Below are positions 39,011 through 46,163 of a stretch of 46,770 nucleotides of DNA, one piece after another. Location: the NCBI RefSeq assembly GCF_900566085.1, contig NZ_UPHT01000153.1:1-46770 (forward strand). Reading direction: 5' to 3'. This DNA comes from Mycobacterium attenuatum (GTDB lineage: Bacteria; Actinomycetota; Actinomycetes; Mycobacteriales; Mycobacteriaceae). The position numbers were made by a program, and so were the translations under genes. The number at the start of each line of letters is the position of its first letter. The stretch's first letter is position 1. The notes under the pieces are model-generated. The model was not told the origin of the DNA, made no database searches, and saw only the letters and a program-made list of their open reading frames with translations.

Positions 39011-41422
39011 ATGCCGCGCAGCAGGACGCCCTCGCCGGTGGCTCGATGGGTCGTGTCGGTGATCGGGGTGCTGTTGATCGCCTATCTCGCCGTGGTAGCC
39101 CTGCAGCCCGCCATTCTCGATGTGCTGCCGCCGGGGCTGAGCTGGTTCGGCCGGCCAGGATCGATGGCAACCATCGCGGTCGTGGTGGCGGTGCTGATCG
39201 CCGTCTCGGTGCTGAATTTCCGGGGCAACGCCAGCCACAGGTTGGTGGGCGTTTCGTTCACCGTGATCGCATTGCTCATCACGATGAGCGCCGTGTTGGG
39301 CCTCAGTTCGTACTGGGGTTGTCACGACGCCAACCATCCGGCTGTCTTCACCCCGCTGATGTGGACCGCCCAACTGGTCAAAGGCAGCACCGGAGACACC
39401 TCGCTCAGCGGGCGAGCCTGCCCCAATCCCACACCTGTCGGCTTGGAACTGGCCCGCATCGCGGCGCTGTCGGCAATCTTCACCGGGTTGGGCGGGGTCG
39501 TCGTCGGCGTCTTCCGCTCGCAGGTGGACCGGCTGCGGGCCAACCTCGCCGACTCGGTGACCGCCATCGTCGGTGTCGACGACGACACCGAGTCGATGAT
39601 CAGCGCCGCCGCGCGGACCTTGGACCGGCGCAGCACCCTGGTGGTGATCACCAACGCCGGCGACGACCGGGTGCAGCGGGTTCGCAGGCTGGGCGCCCGG
39701 GTGGTGCTGGTCGACCTCAACGCACCGTCGACCCTGGTGTCGCTGCGACTGTGGCGCCATCTAGGGCGGCTCTACCTGATGTCGCCCGATCCGGCGACCA
39801 ACTTGATGTGGCTTGACCTGATCGGTCGTCGGCTCGCCGAGATCGGCGACAAGCAGCGCTTACCGCTCATCGTTCGCATCGACGATCCGTGGCTGGCCGA
39901 GGCATGGCGCGCCCAGCAGTTCGGCGGATCCGACACCAGATGGGCGGCCGACGTGGTCGGCCGGTACGAGGTCACCGCCGGCCGACTACTCGACGGCATC
40001 ATCGCAACGCCCAACATACAGCGCGTATTTGTCTGCGGCACTTCGCAATTGACGTTGGCGCTGTGCGCCGACCTGACTCGCCGGGCCCTCGAACGCGACT
40101 TCTACACCCCGCCCGGCGTGCCACCCCTGCCGGCGCTCACGCTGGTGGAAAGAGACGCCGAGGACTACCTCAAGGATCACCAGTTCTACCGCCAGCAGGC
40201 CGGCTTCTTGTCCGAGGGTCCGAGGATCGACGCGGTTCCCGAGGCGCCGACGGTACCGACTCTGCTGCGGCTGATCGGTGACGCCGACCCGGCGACCTGC
40301 GCGGTGATCCTGGTCGACACCCATTCCACCGCGACCGGAACCAGGCTGGGGGCCCGCCTGCCGGCGATGCCCGTCTACGCCTGGGATCCCAACGCCCGCG
40401 GCACCGACGATTCCTCGCAGATCGTCGGCCTGCTGCAGACCTACAGCCTGGCCCTGGACACTCGCCAGGGCCAGGTCCAAGACGCCTGGGAACGCGCGGC
40501 CAGGCTGATCCACGAGCGTTATGTCGCCACCATCGACCCGAACGCACCCAGATCACCGGCTGCCCGGCCGTGGGCCGAACTCGACGAGTTCTACCGCGGA
40601 TCCAACCGGCGCCAGGTGCGCAACGCGTTATGGATGGTCGAACGCATCGCCGGACACACCTGGAATACCTGGGGCTGCCCCGCAGTCCAGCTGTCCGGGC
40701 GGGACATGGCTGATCTGCCTGCGCTGGAACAGCTCGCGCTGATGGGCTTCGACCGCGACTCGGCGCTGGGCATGGCCAGGGCAGAACACGAGGACTGGTG
40801 TCGTTATTACCGTCGCAACGGCTGGAAGTACGGGACCCCGCGCGACGATTCCCGCAGGATCCACGACAAGCTGGTCGACTGGTCGGTGGTGGAAAGCAAT
40901 CCCGACATGCTCAACGCCGCGGTGCGCAGCCTGGCCGCCACGTTGTGGAGCCTGCGCCAATTGGGCTACCGGTCACGCCCGTTGTGGCGGTCATTCACTC
41001 GTGTCGGGACGGTCGGCGCCGAGCAACGAAACGTCCCGTGGAGGTGGCAGTCGGATTCCGGGCACACCATGCGGGCCAACGCTGGCGATTGGGCCGTGCA
41101 AGCCGAGGGGAAAATCTGGTCGGTGCGCGACGACATCTTCCGGGCCACCTACGAGGACGTCGGCAACGGACAATGGCGCCGGAAGGGACGAGTACAAGCC
41201 CGGCCCGCTCACGCCGGTGAGACGATCCACACCCTGGAAGGGCCGACGACCGCCGCGGACGGAGATTGGGTGGTCCGCGGCAGTGACGGCGAACAATGGC
41301 CGGTTCCCGGGGACGAATTCGCCCGCCGCTACGCCGAATTTCATGCGCCGACGGGGCCTATCGCCGACGGCGGCAGCCACAGCGCCGCGACCAAACCGGA
41401 CCGGCACCAACCCATGTCATGA
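39011..41422 (+). CDS. Membrane RCK/RyR-domain protein
   Basis: Protein of 803 residues from ATG 39011 (AAAGGAG 6 bases upstream). Four membrane segments are seen at about 13-35, 50-72, 78-103 and 146-168. Two Rossmann-like RCK/TrkA-N segments follow: SVTAIVGVDDDTESMISAAART near 180-200 (pattern) and VFVCGTSQLTLALCADLTRRA near 340. A RyR domain is at about 580-640, with MARAEHEDWCRYYRRNGW, KYGTPRDDSRRIHDKLVDW. Two copies of a short GDW-x-V...W-V...F-x-x-TYE module end the protein (about 690-785). The plan resembles castor/pollux-like or RCK-gated channels. RyR domains in prokaryotes occur in nucleotide-signalling conflict systems and may bind nucleotide ligands. A ligand-gated ion channel is inferred; no selectivity filter is evident. 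The TIR gene follows after 108 bp. Confidence 0.78.
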   Translation: MPRSRTPSPVARWVVSVIGVLLIAYLAVVALQPAILDVLPPGLSWFGRPGSMATIAVVVAVLIAVSVLNFRGNASHRLVGVSFTVIALLITMSAVLGLSSYWGCHDANHPAVFTPLMWTAQLVKGSTGDTSLSGRACPNPTPVGLELARIAALSAIFTGLGGVVVGVFRSQVDRLRANLADSVTAIVGVDDDTESMISAAARTLDRRSTLVVITNAGDDRVQRVRRLGARVVLVDLNAPSTLVSLRLWRHLGRLYLMSPDPATNLMWLDLIGRRLAEIGDKQRLPLIVRIDDPWLAEAWRAQQFGGSDTRWAADVVGRYEVTAGRLLDGIIATPNIQRVFVCGTSQLTLALCADLTRRALERDFYTPPGVPPLPALTLVERDAEDYLKDHQFYRQQAGFLSEGPRIDAVPEAPTVPTLLRLIGDADPATCAVILVDTHSTATGTRLGARLPAMPVYAWDPNARGTDDSSQIVGLLQTYSLALDTRQGQVQDAWERAARLIHERYVATIDPNAPRSPAARPWAELDEFYRGSNRRQVRNALWMVERIAGHTWNTWGCPAVQLSGRDMADLPALEQLALMGFDRDSALGMARAEHEDWCRYYRRNGWKYGTPRDDSRRIHDKLVDWSVVESNPDMLNAAVRSLAATLWSLRQLGYRSRPLWRSFTRVGTVGAEQRNVPWRWQSDSGHTMRANAGDWAVQAEGKIWSVRDDIFRATYEDVGNGQWRRKGRVQARPAHAGETIHTLEGPTTAADGDWVVRGSDGEQWPVPGDEFARRYAEFHAPTGPIADGGSHSAATKPDRHQPMS

Positions 41423-41530
41423 TCCAGCACACGTTTGCCGAAGCCAGATTGCTGCGGTGAAGACCATGCGCTACCGTCGCATGACGGATTCGCCGTGTTA
41501 GCTCCCTGAGCCCCTCAATCGGAGAGTGCA

Positions 41531-43042
41531 ATGGCCATATTTATCAGCTACTCGAGCCAAGACCGGTCGTCGCTGGAAGGCTTGACGACCGCGCTTCGGC
41601 GCGCCCAGCAGCAAGTCTGGTTCGACCAGGAGTTGGGCGGCGGCGACGCTTGGTGGAGCAAGATCCTCGAGCAGATCCGCGGGTGCGACGTGTTCATCGT
41701 CGCGCTGTCGAATCACTGGCTGCAGTCCAAACCCAGTCAGGCCGAATTGCGCTACGCCCAAGCCCTGCAGCGGCCGATCCTTCCCGTGCAGGTCGGGCCG
41801 GTCGACAGTGTGCGAGTCAATCCCGTCTCGACGTTGCAGATCATCAACTACCAGAACCCGACCGTTGACGCCGGCATCCAATTGGTCACGGCGATCCACG
41901 CCCTTCGCGACAAGGTCCCGCCGCTGCCGTCGCCGCTGCCCGAGGAACCACCCGTACCGTTCGGCTACCTGATGCGGCTGGGTGACACCCTTGCCGAAAA
42001 AGAACTCAGCCCCCAACAACAGCTCCAAATGCTGGTGGAGCTTCGATCCGGGCTCGACGAGGACGGCGACGATCCGAGCGCTCGCAGCGACATCGCGCAG
42101 CTGCTGCGCATGCTGCGGATGCGACACGACGTCACCTACCGCACCCGCACCGAAATCGACAATGTGCTGGCCGAAATCGGCGCCGTCGAAGCGGGCCCGG
42201 CCGGCGCATCGTCGACACCGCAGGCCAAACCGCAACCGAGTCCGGCGCCGGCAGCCCAGGCCGCCCCCACACCCAGCACCCCGTCTCGGCCGGCACCGGC
42301 GCCGGTCACGCCAAGCAGCGCCACCGGGCAGTCCAACAAGCGGCTCCTGGTCATCGGCGGTGCCGTCGTGGCCGTCGTTATCGCCGTCGCGCTGATCGCG
42401 GTGTTCGCCACCCAGGGAGGCGGTCGTAAGCCAGCGGCCAAGCCGGGCGGTTCCACAGCTCCAGCCGCTCCGGCGGCCGCATCCCGGATCGAACCGATGC
42501 TGCTCGGCGCCGCAGAAGTCGGACAGATTCTCGGCGACCAGAACATGTTGGTCTCCGCACACGGCGACCAACTGCGCACACCGCAGGGAACGCTGTCAGA
42601 AGCGGCGTGCATCGCGGCCTACGAACCCCTCCAGGAGTCGGTGTATCGCCCGCATTCCCCTACCGAGGTGCGCAGCCAGGTCCTGCACACCCAAGGCGAG
42701 AACCCGGCGCACCGAGTGATCGAAGCCGCAGCTGTCTTCCCGTCGGCGGAGAAGGCTCGGGCATTCGTCCAGGCGTCCGCAGACAAATGGGCAGCCTGCA
42801 CTAACCAGACCGTCAAATTCACCAGTTCGACCAAAACCAGCGAATGGACGTTCGGGGATGTGACCGGGGCTTCCCCCAGGATCGCCCAGGTTCGCACCGA
42901 GACCGGCGGCAGCGGCAAGGCCTGCCAGCATGTGCTGAAGGCAGTCTCCGATGTGGTCATCGAGGTGGAGGCCTGCGGCACCGACATCGCTGACGGAGCC
43001 GGCCAGATCGCCGAACAGATGAGCACCAAAGCGGCGAAGTAA
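41531..43042 (+). CDS. TIR-transmembrane-PknH-type sensor protein
   Basis: Protein of 503 residues. TIR domain at 1-120: IFISYSSQDRSSLEGLT, VWFDQELGGGDAWW, and AELRYAQAL with E72 at the usual place of the NADase glutamate. A helical section (about 135-210) and an A/P-rich linker follow, then one membrane helix near 274-294 (VIGGAVVAVVIAVALIAVFA). The extracellular domain (about 320-503) looks like the PknH sensor domain: four cysteines in ACIAAY, AACTNQ, KACQHV and EACGTD could form its two disulfides. In mycobacteria this domain normally tops Ser/Thr kinases; here TIR replaces the kinase. It probably converts an outside signal into NAD cleavage or a cyclic-ADPR-type messenger. GGAGAG precedes the ATG. 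Confidence 0.85.
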   Translation: MAIFISYSSQDRSSLEGLTTALRRAQQQVWFDQELGGGDAWWSKILEQIRGCDVFIVALSNHWLQSKPSQAELRYAQALQRPILPVQVGPVDSVRVNPVSTLQIINYQNPTVDAGIQLVTAIHALRDKVPPLPSPLPEEPPVPFGYLMRLGDTLAEKELSPQQQLQMLVELRSGLDEDGDDPSARSDIAQLLRMLRMRHDVTYRTRTEIDNVLAEIGAVEAGPAGASSTPQAKPQPSPAPAAQAAPTPSTPSRPAPAPVTPSSATGQSNKRLLVIGGAVVAVVIAVALIAVFATQGGGRKPAAKPGGSTAPAAPAAASRIEPMLLGAAEVGQILGDQNMLVSAHGDQLRTPQGTLSEAACIAAYEPLQESVYRPHSPTEVRSQVLHTQGENPAHRVIEAAAVFPSAEKARAFVQASADKWAACTNQTVKFTSSTKTSEWTFGDVTGASPRIAQVRTETGGSGKACQHVLKAVSDVVIEVEACGTDIADGAGQIAEQMSTKAAK

Positions 43043-43061
43043 CACCGGCTGGATATGGAGC

Positions 43062-43108
43062 GGCCCCCGAGCGCATATCCGGTTGGACAGACCGGAAACT
43101 CGGGGGCC
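43062..43108. terminator. Bidirectional hairpin terminator
   Basis: GGCCCCCGAG at 43062-43071 pairs perfectly with CTCGGGGGCC at 43099-43108; the loop of 27 nt includes a smaller hairpin (ATCCGGTTGGACAGACCGGA region). It lies 20 bp after the TIR gene stop between convergent transcripts. No T-run, as is common for mycobacterial terminators. Confidence 0.6.
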
Positions 43109-43183
43109 GGGTGGCTACGTGGGATTCGCCAGCGCGCGTTGAACGCCGGCTCTTCCGAGCCATGCAGCTAGCGCGCAGCCACC

Positions 43184-43219
43184 TCACATGTCCATGAAGC
43201 TATCAATTTCGCGGACCAC
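43184..43219 (-). CDS. Possible tiny leader ORF with very strong ribosome site
   Basis: On the minus strand AGGAAAGGAGGTGGTCC (43229-43213) is an exceptionally complete Shine-Dalgarno match. Just after it the frame VVREIDSFMDM ends with TGA at 43186-43184. The real first codon is uncertain: the GTG at 43219 overlaps the ribosome site, and the ATT at 43207 or TTG at 43206 have better spacing. The stop overlaps a GTG at 43187 (GTGA) that opens a longer basic frame, VRWLRASCMARKSRR..., toward the terminator hairpin. It lies 64 bp after the aminodeoxychorismate lyase stop. Coding status is unproven. Confidence 0.4.
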   Translation of the reverse strand: MVREIDSFMDM

Positions 43220-43283
43220 CTCCTTTCCTGTGTACGGCTGACCGTACCCTCACTTCGAGCTGCCGACAACAGAATTGGCGTCT

Positions 43284-44186
43284 TCAGCGGTCGCCGACGA
43301 TGGCCGCGTCGACCAGTTCGGCGAATGCCGCTGCGATCGGGGCAGGGGGTAGTCGCCGGCCGTTGAGGGTGTGCACGCGAGCGGCCAGGGTCATGCTCGA
43401 CACCAGCCAAACTCCTTGGGCGGCAACCAGATCGGAAACTCGCAACGCCCGGTAGTCGCAGTCGTAGCCGGTGGCGCGGGCCACGTGGAAGAGGGCTTGC
43501 TGGGTGGTGCCGCGCAGGATCGGATACCACGGCGGCGGCGTGAGCAGGCACGGGTTACCGCCGGCCGTGCCGTCGTCGGTAGCGATGATCACCGTGGAGC
43601 GCGGTCCTTCGAGGACGTAGCCGTCGGAGCTCACGAAGATGACGTCGCCGGCGCCCTGCCTGGCGGCGTGGCGCAGGGCTGCCATGTTGACCGCGTAGGA
43701 CAGCGTCTTGGCGCCGGCCATGAGCCAGGGCATTGCGTCGGCGCCGCCGGCCGGCAAACCGCGGTCCAAGGTGACGGCCGCGAGGCCGGAACGCCGGACC
43801 GCTGCGACCCGCTCGGGTACCGGGTTGACCATCACATAGGCCGTGGGCGCCGCGGAGGCACCCGCTGGACCGCCCTCCGGGCCGCGGCTGTAGATCAGAC
43901 GCATGGCACCCTCGTCGCCGGTGCCGGCAACCCATCGCTGCGTGGCGAGATTGATGGCGTTCCGCCAGCCGGTGAGGTCCGGTTCGGGCAGATCCATCAG
44001 CCGGGCCGAATGGGTCAGCCGCTGCAGATGCGCTTCCACCAGACACGCCGCACCATCGCGCACCAGCAGCGTCTCGAAAACGCCGTCTCCCCGCACCGCG
44101 GCCAGGTCGTCGGCCCGCAACAACGGCGTCGCCGGCGTCAGGACTTCACCGTCGAGCGTGACGACAACGCCGAGATACCCAGCCAT
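43284..44186 (-). CDS. pabC: Aminodeoxychorismate lyase / class IV aminotransferase (Rv0812-like)
   Basis: Protein of 300 residues from ATG 44186. The frame is open upstream to 45071 but there it is antisense to the YgfZ gene. Fold type IV PLP enzyme: RADDLAAVRGDGVFETLLV near 24-42, HLQRLTHSARLM, MRLIYSRGPEGG, LMAGAKTLSYAVNMAAL with the PLP lysine in GAKTLSY, and DVIFVSSDGYVLEGPRSTVI with the phosphate-side glutamate. It splits 4-amino-4-deoxychorismate into 4-aminobenzoate and pyruvate for folate. D-amino-acid transaminase activity is an alternative for such folds, but the position matches Rv0812. Divergent from the YgfZ gene. Confidence 0.86.
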   Translation of the reverse strand: MAGYLGVVVTLDGEVLTPATPLLRADDLAAVRGDGVFETLLVRDGAACLVEAHLQRLTHSARLMDLPEPDLTGWRNAINLATQRWVAGTGDEGAMRLIYSRGPEGGPAGASAAPTAYVMVNPVPERVAAVRRSGLAAVTLDRGLPAGGADAMPWLMAGAKTLSYAVNMAALRHAARQGAGDVIFVSSDGYVLEGPRSTVIIATDDGTAGGNPCLLTPPPWYPILRGTTQQALFHVARATGYDCDYRALRVSDLVAAQGVWLVSSMTLAARVHTLNGRRLPPAPIAAAFAELVDAAIVGDR

Positions 44187-44288
44187 GACACAGGAGCCTA
44201 GTGGCCTGACACCGGTGGGTTTGATGCCCGTTCGGCCCGGAGACTGGGAGACTCGAGTGCCCGGAGGGTCTTTCCGTAGAGTCGACGT

Positions 44289-45380
44289 GTGAGCGCAGTT
44301 CCCGCCCCGGATCCAGGACCCGACGCCGGCGCGATCTGGCATTACGGTGACCCGCTGGGCGAACAGCGTGCGGCCGAGATCGATGCCGTATTCGTCGACC
44401 GCTCCCATCGGGCCGTCATCGCCTTGACCGGCAAGGACCGGCAGAGCTGGCTGCACAGCATCTCCACGCAGCATGTCAGCGAGCTGCCCGAGGGTGCCAG
44501 CACCGAGAATCTCAGCCTGGACGGACAAGGCCGCGTGGAAGATCACTGGATCCAGACCGAATTGGGTGGCACCACTTACCTCGACACCGAACCGTGGCGC
44601 GGCGAACCGCTGCTGAACTACCTGCGAAAGATGGTCTTCTGGGCCGACGTCACCCCGGATGTCGCCGACCTGGCGGTGCTGTCGCTGCTGGGCCCGCGGT
44701 TGTCCGATCGGGCGGTACTGGACGCGGTGGGCCTGGACGCATTGCCTGCCGACACGGCCGCGGCGCCGGTCGCTGGTGGCGGATTTCTGCGCCGGATGCC
44801 GGCTCCCGCCGGGCACATCGAACTGGACCTGCTGGTACCGCGCGCCGACCGCGCCGACTGGCAGCACCGCTTGACGCAAGCCGGTGTCCGACCGGCCGGG
44901 GTGTGGACCTACGAGGCACTTCGTGTGGCGGCCCGCCGCCCCCGGCTGGGAGTCGACACCGACGAACGCACGATTCCCCATGAGGTGGGCTGGATCGGGG
45001 GGCCCGGGCTGGGGGCCGTGCACCTCGACAAGGGCTGCTACCGCGGACAAGAAACCGTTGCCCGGGTGCACAACCTCGGCAAACCGCCGCGGATGCTGGT
45101 GCTGTTACATCTGGACGGCTCGGGGGATCGCCCGTCCACCGGCAATCCGGTTATGGCGGGTGGTCGCGCCGTCGGACGCATCGGAACGGTCGTCGAGCAC
45201 GTCGACCTGGGCCCGGTCGCGTTGGCTTTGGTCAAGCGGGGGCTGCCCGCCGATACCGAGCTGACAACCGGCCCCGACGCCGATATCGCCGCGGTGATCG
45301 ACGCCGAGTCCTTGCCGCCTGCCGGGGAACTCGGCGCCGGGCGACTGGCCGTCGAGCGGTTGCGACGCGGTGTTCGGTGA
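44289..45380 (+). CDS. ygfZ: YgfZ/GcvT-family folate-binding protein (Rv0811c-like)
   Basis: Protein of 363 residues, GTG start. Folate-binding Fe-S cluster maintenance family: VFVDRSHRAVIALTGKDRQSWLHSI near 37-60 (pattern), the diagnostic KGCYRGQETVARVHNLGKPPR near 250-270 with its redox cysteine, and a C-terminal barrel with GRIGTVVEHVDLGPVALALVKRG. YgfZ proteins use tetrahydrofolate to help repair Fe-S enzymes such as MiaB. Neighbourhood with aminodeoxychorismate lyase (folate synthesis) is conserved in mycobacteria. The 102-bp divergent gap holds both promoters. Confidence 0.88.
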   Translation: MSAVPAPDPGPDAGAIWHYGDPLGEQRAAEIDAVFVDRSHRAVIALTGKDRQSWLHSISTQHVSELPEGASTENLSLDGQGRVEDHWIQTELGGTTYLDTEPWRGEPLLNYLRKMVFWADVTPDVADLAVLSLLGPRLSDRAVLDAVGLDALPADTAAAPVAGGGFLRRMPAPAGHIELDLLVPRADRADWQHRLTQAGVRPAGVWTYEALRVAARRPRLGVDTDERTIPHEVGWIGGPGLGAVHLDKGCYRGQETVARVHNLGKPPRMLVLLHLDGSGDRPSTGNPVMAGGRAVGRIGTVVEHVDLGPVALALVKRGLPADTELTTGPDADIAAVIDAESLPPAGELGAGRLAVERLRRGVR

Positions 45381-45486
45381 AACCTGTGACGTCCGCCATG
45401 CTGTCGGGACTTGGGTGGCAGGGTGTGCCCACGCCCACGCAAGGGCACGGTAAGCTGTCGGCAGGACAATAACGACACTAAGAGAT

Positions 45487-45514
45487 CGGAGCCGCCTACT
45501 CGTAGGCCGCTCCG
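45487..45514 (+). promoter_or_regulatory. Leader hairpin with T-rich tail (attenuator or sRNA end)
   Basis: CGGAGC (45487-45492) pairs with GCTCCG (45509-45514), and GCCTAC (45494-45499) with GTAGGC (45502-45507), separated by one C-C mismatch. TTATTT follows at once, which is the shape of an intrinsic terminator. It lies 23 bp before the DUF3073 ATG in the 157-bp gap after the YgfZ gene, so it may end upstream transcription or attenuate DUF3073. Confidence 0.5.
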
Positions 45515-45523
45515 TTATTTCGC

Positions 45524-45537
45524 GAGGGGGTTCCCCC
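45524..45537 (+). promoter_or_regulatory. Ribosome site within a hairpin before DUF3073
   Basis: The ribosome site GAGGGGG at 45524-45530 can pair with CCCCC at 45533-45537, directly before the ATG at 45538. Folding would hide the ribosome site and the start, so translation may be controlled by structure. Confidence 0.4.
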
Positions 45538-45720
45538 ATGGGCCGCGGCCGGGCTAAGGCAAAGCAGACCAAGGTTGCTCGAGAACTTAAATACAGCTCC
45601 CCGCAGACCGACTTCCAGCGGCTTCAGCGTGAGCTGTCGGGAGGAAGTGCCGATGCATCCGACCACGTCGACGACGACGTCGAAAACTCGTGGGACGAGG
45701 ATGAGAGCTGGCGCCGCTAG
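45538..45720 (+). CDS. DUF3073 family protein (Rv0810c-like)
   Basis: Protein of 60 residues. DUF3073 pattern: a basic N-terminus MGRGRAKAKQTKVARELKY, a TDFQRLQREL helix, and an acidic tail rich in Asp/Glu ending DEDESWRR. Universal in actinobacteria, next to purine or folate genes; function unknown, possibly nucleic-acid binding through the basic end. Structured leader upstream. The stop lies inside a 16-bp palindrome. Confidence 0.9.
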   Translation: MGRGRAKAKQTKVARELKYSSPQTDFQRLQRELSGGSADASDHVDDDVENSWDEDESWRR

Positions 45721-45726
45721 CGGCGC
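45711..45726. terminator. Palindrome spanning the DUF3073 stop
   Basis: GCGCCGCTAGCGGCGC is perfectly self-complementary and overlaps the TAG at 45718-45720. GGTTTTT follows about 12 bp later. A weak terminator hairpin is possible. The rest of 45721-46163 has only the short direct repeat noted next and no convincing gene. Confidence 0.35.
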
Positions 45727-45985
45727 ACCCACGCCCCGGTTTTTCCCTGGTTCTGTGGCCGTGCGGGCCGTCGGCTGATTTCACAAATATCCGTAGGAAT
45801 CCCCGGCGATAGAGCCGGTTGGTCCGATGATCCATTCGGTGGGGCTGATCCGCCTCTAACCGAAGGTGCGAGTGAGCCTGTGAACTGGTAAACCGGGGTG
45901 CGGGTATTGCCATCTGTCCCCGGCGAGGACGTTGTCCGTGTTGTTGTCCCTCTGCCACGCGACGCCGATAAGAATTCGGCTCTAT

Positions 45986-46019
45986 CATCCTGAGCAGCAT
46001 CTGGGCATCCTGAGCAGCA
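45986..46019. repeat. Short direct repeat, 20-bp period
   Basis: CATCCTGAGCAGCA occurs at 45986-45999 and again at 46006-46019. It lies 145-178 bp before the PE_PGRS start, in the 443-bp region without genes, and could be part of its control region or simple duplication. Confidence 0.5.
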
Positions 46020-46163
46020 CGCAGGCAACGAAGAGATATCGCCGTTTGCAATCCGGTCGATTCGCACTACCCGTGCGACGAAATGGGGGATTCCGAGTGA
46101 GTATCTGCTGTCATACTCGGGACGTCTGATTCCGGCGTGGTGGCCGTCGAACGGAGGCGTGCG

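Noticed and set aside
38648..39760. 370-residue minus-strand frame opposite the RyR gene
   Set aside because: Histidine/arginine-rich antisense shadow with no domain.
41498..42571. 357-residue minus-strand frame opposite the TIR gene
   Set aside because: Low-complexity glycine/arginine antisense; the TIR frame has clear domains.
44187..45071. Upstream extension of the aminodeoxychorismate lyase frame
   Set aside because: It is antisense to the YgfZ gene; the conserved enzyme begins at ATG 44186.
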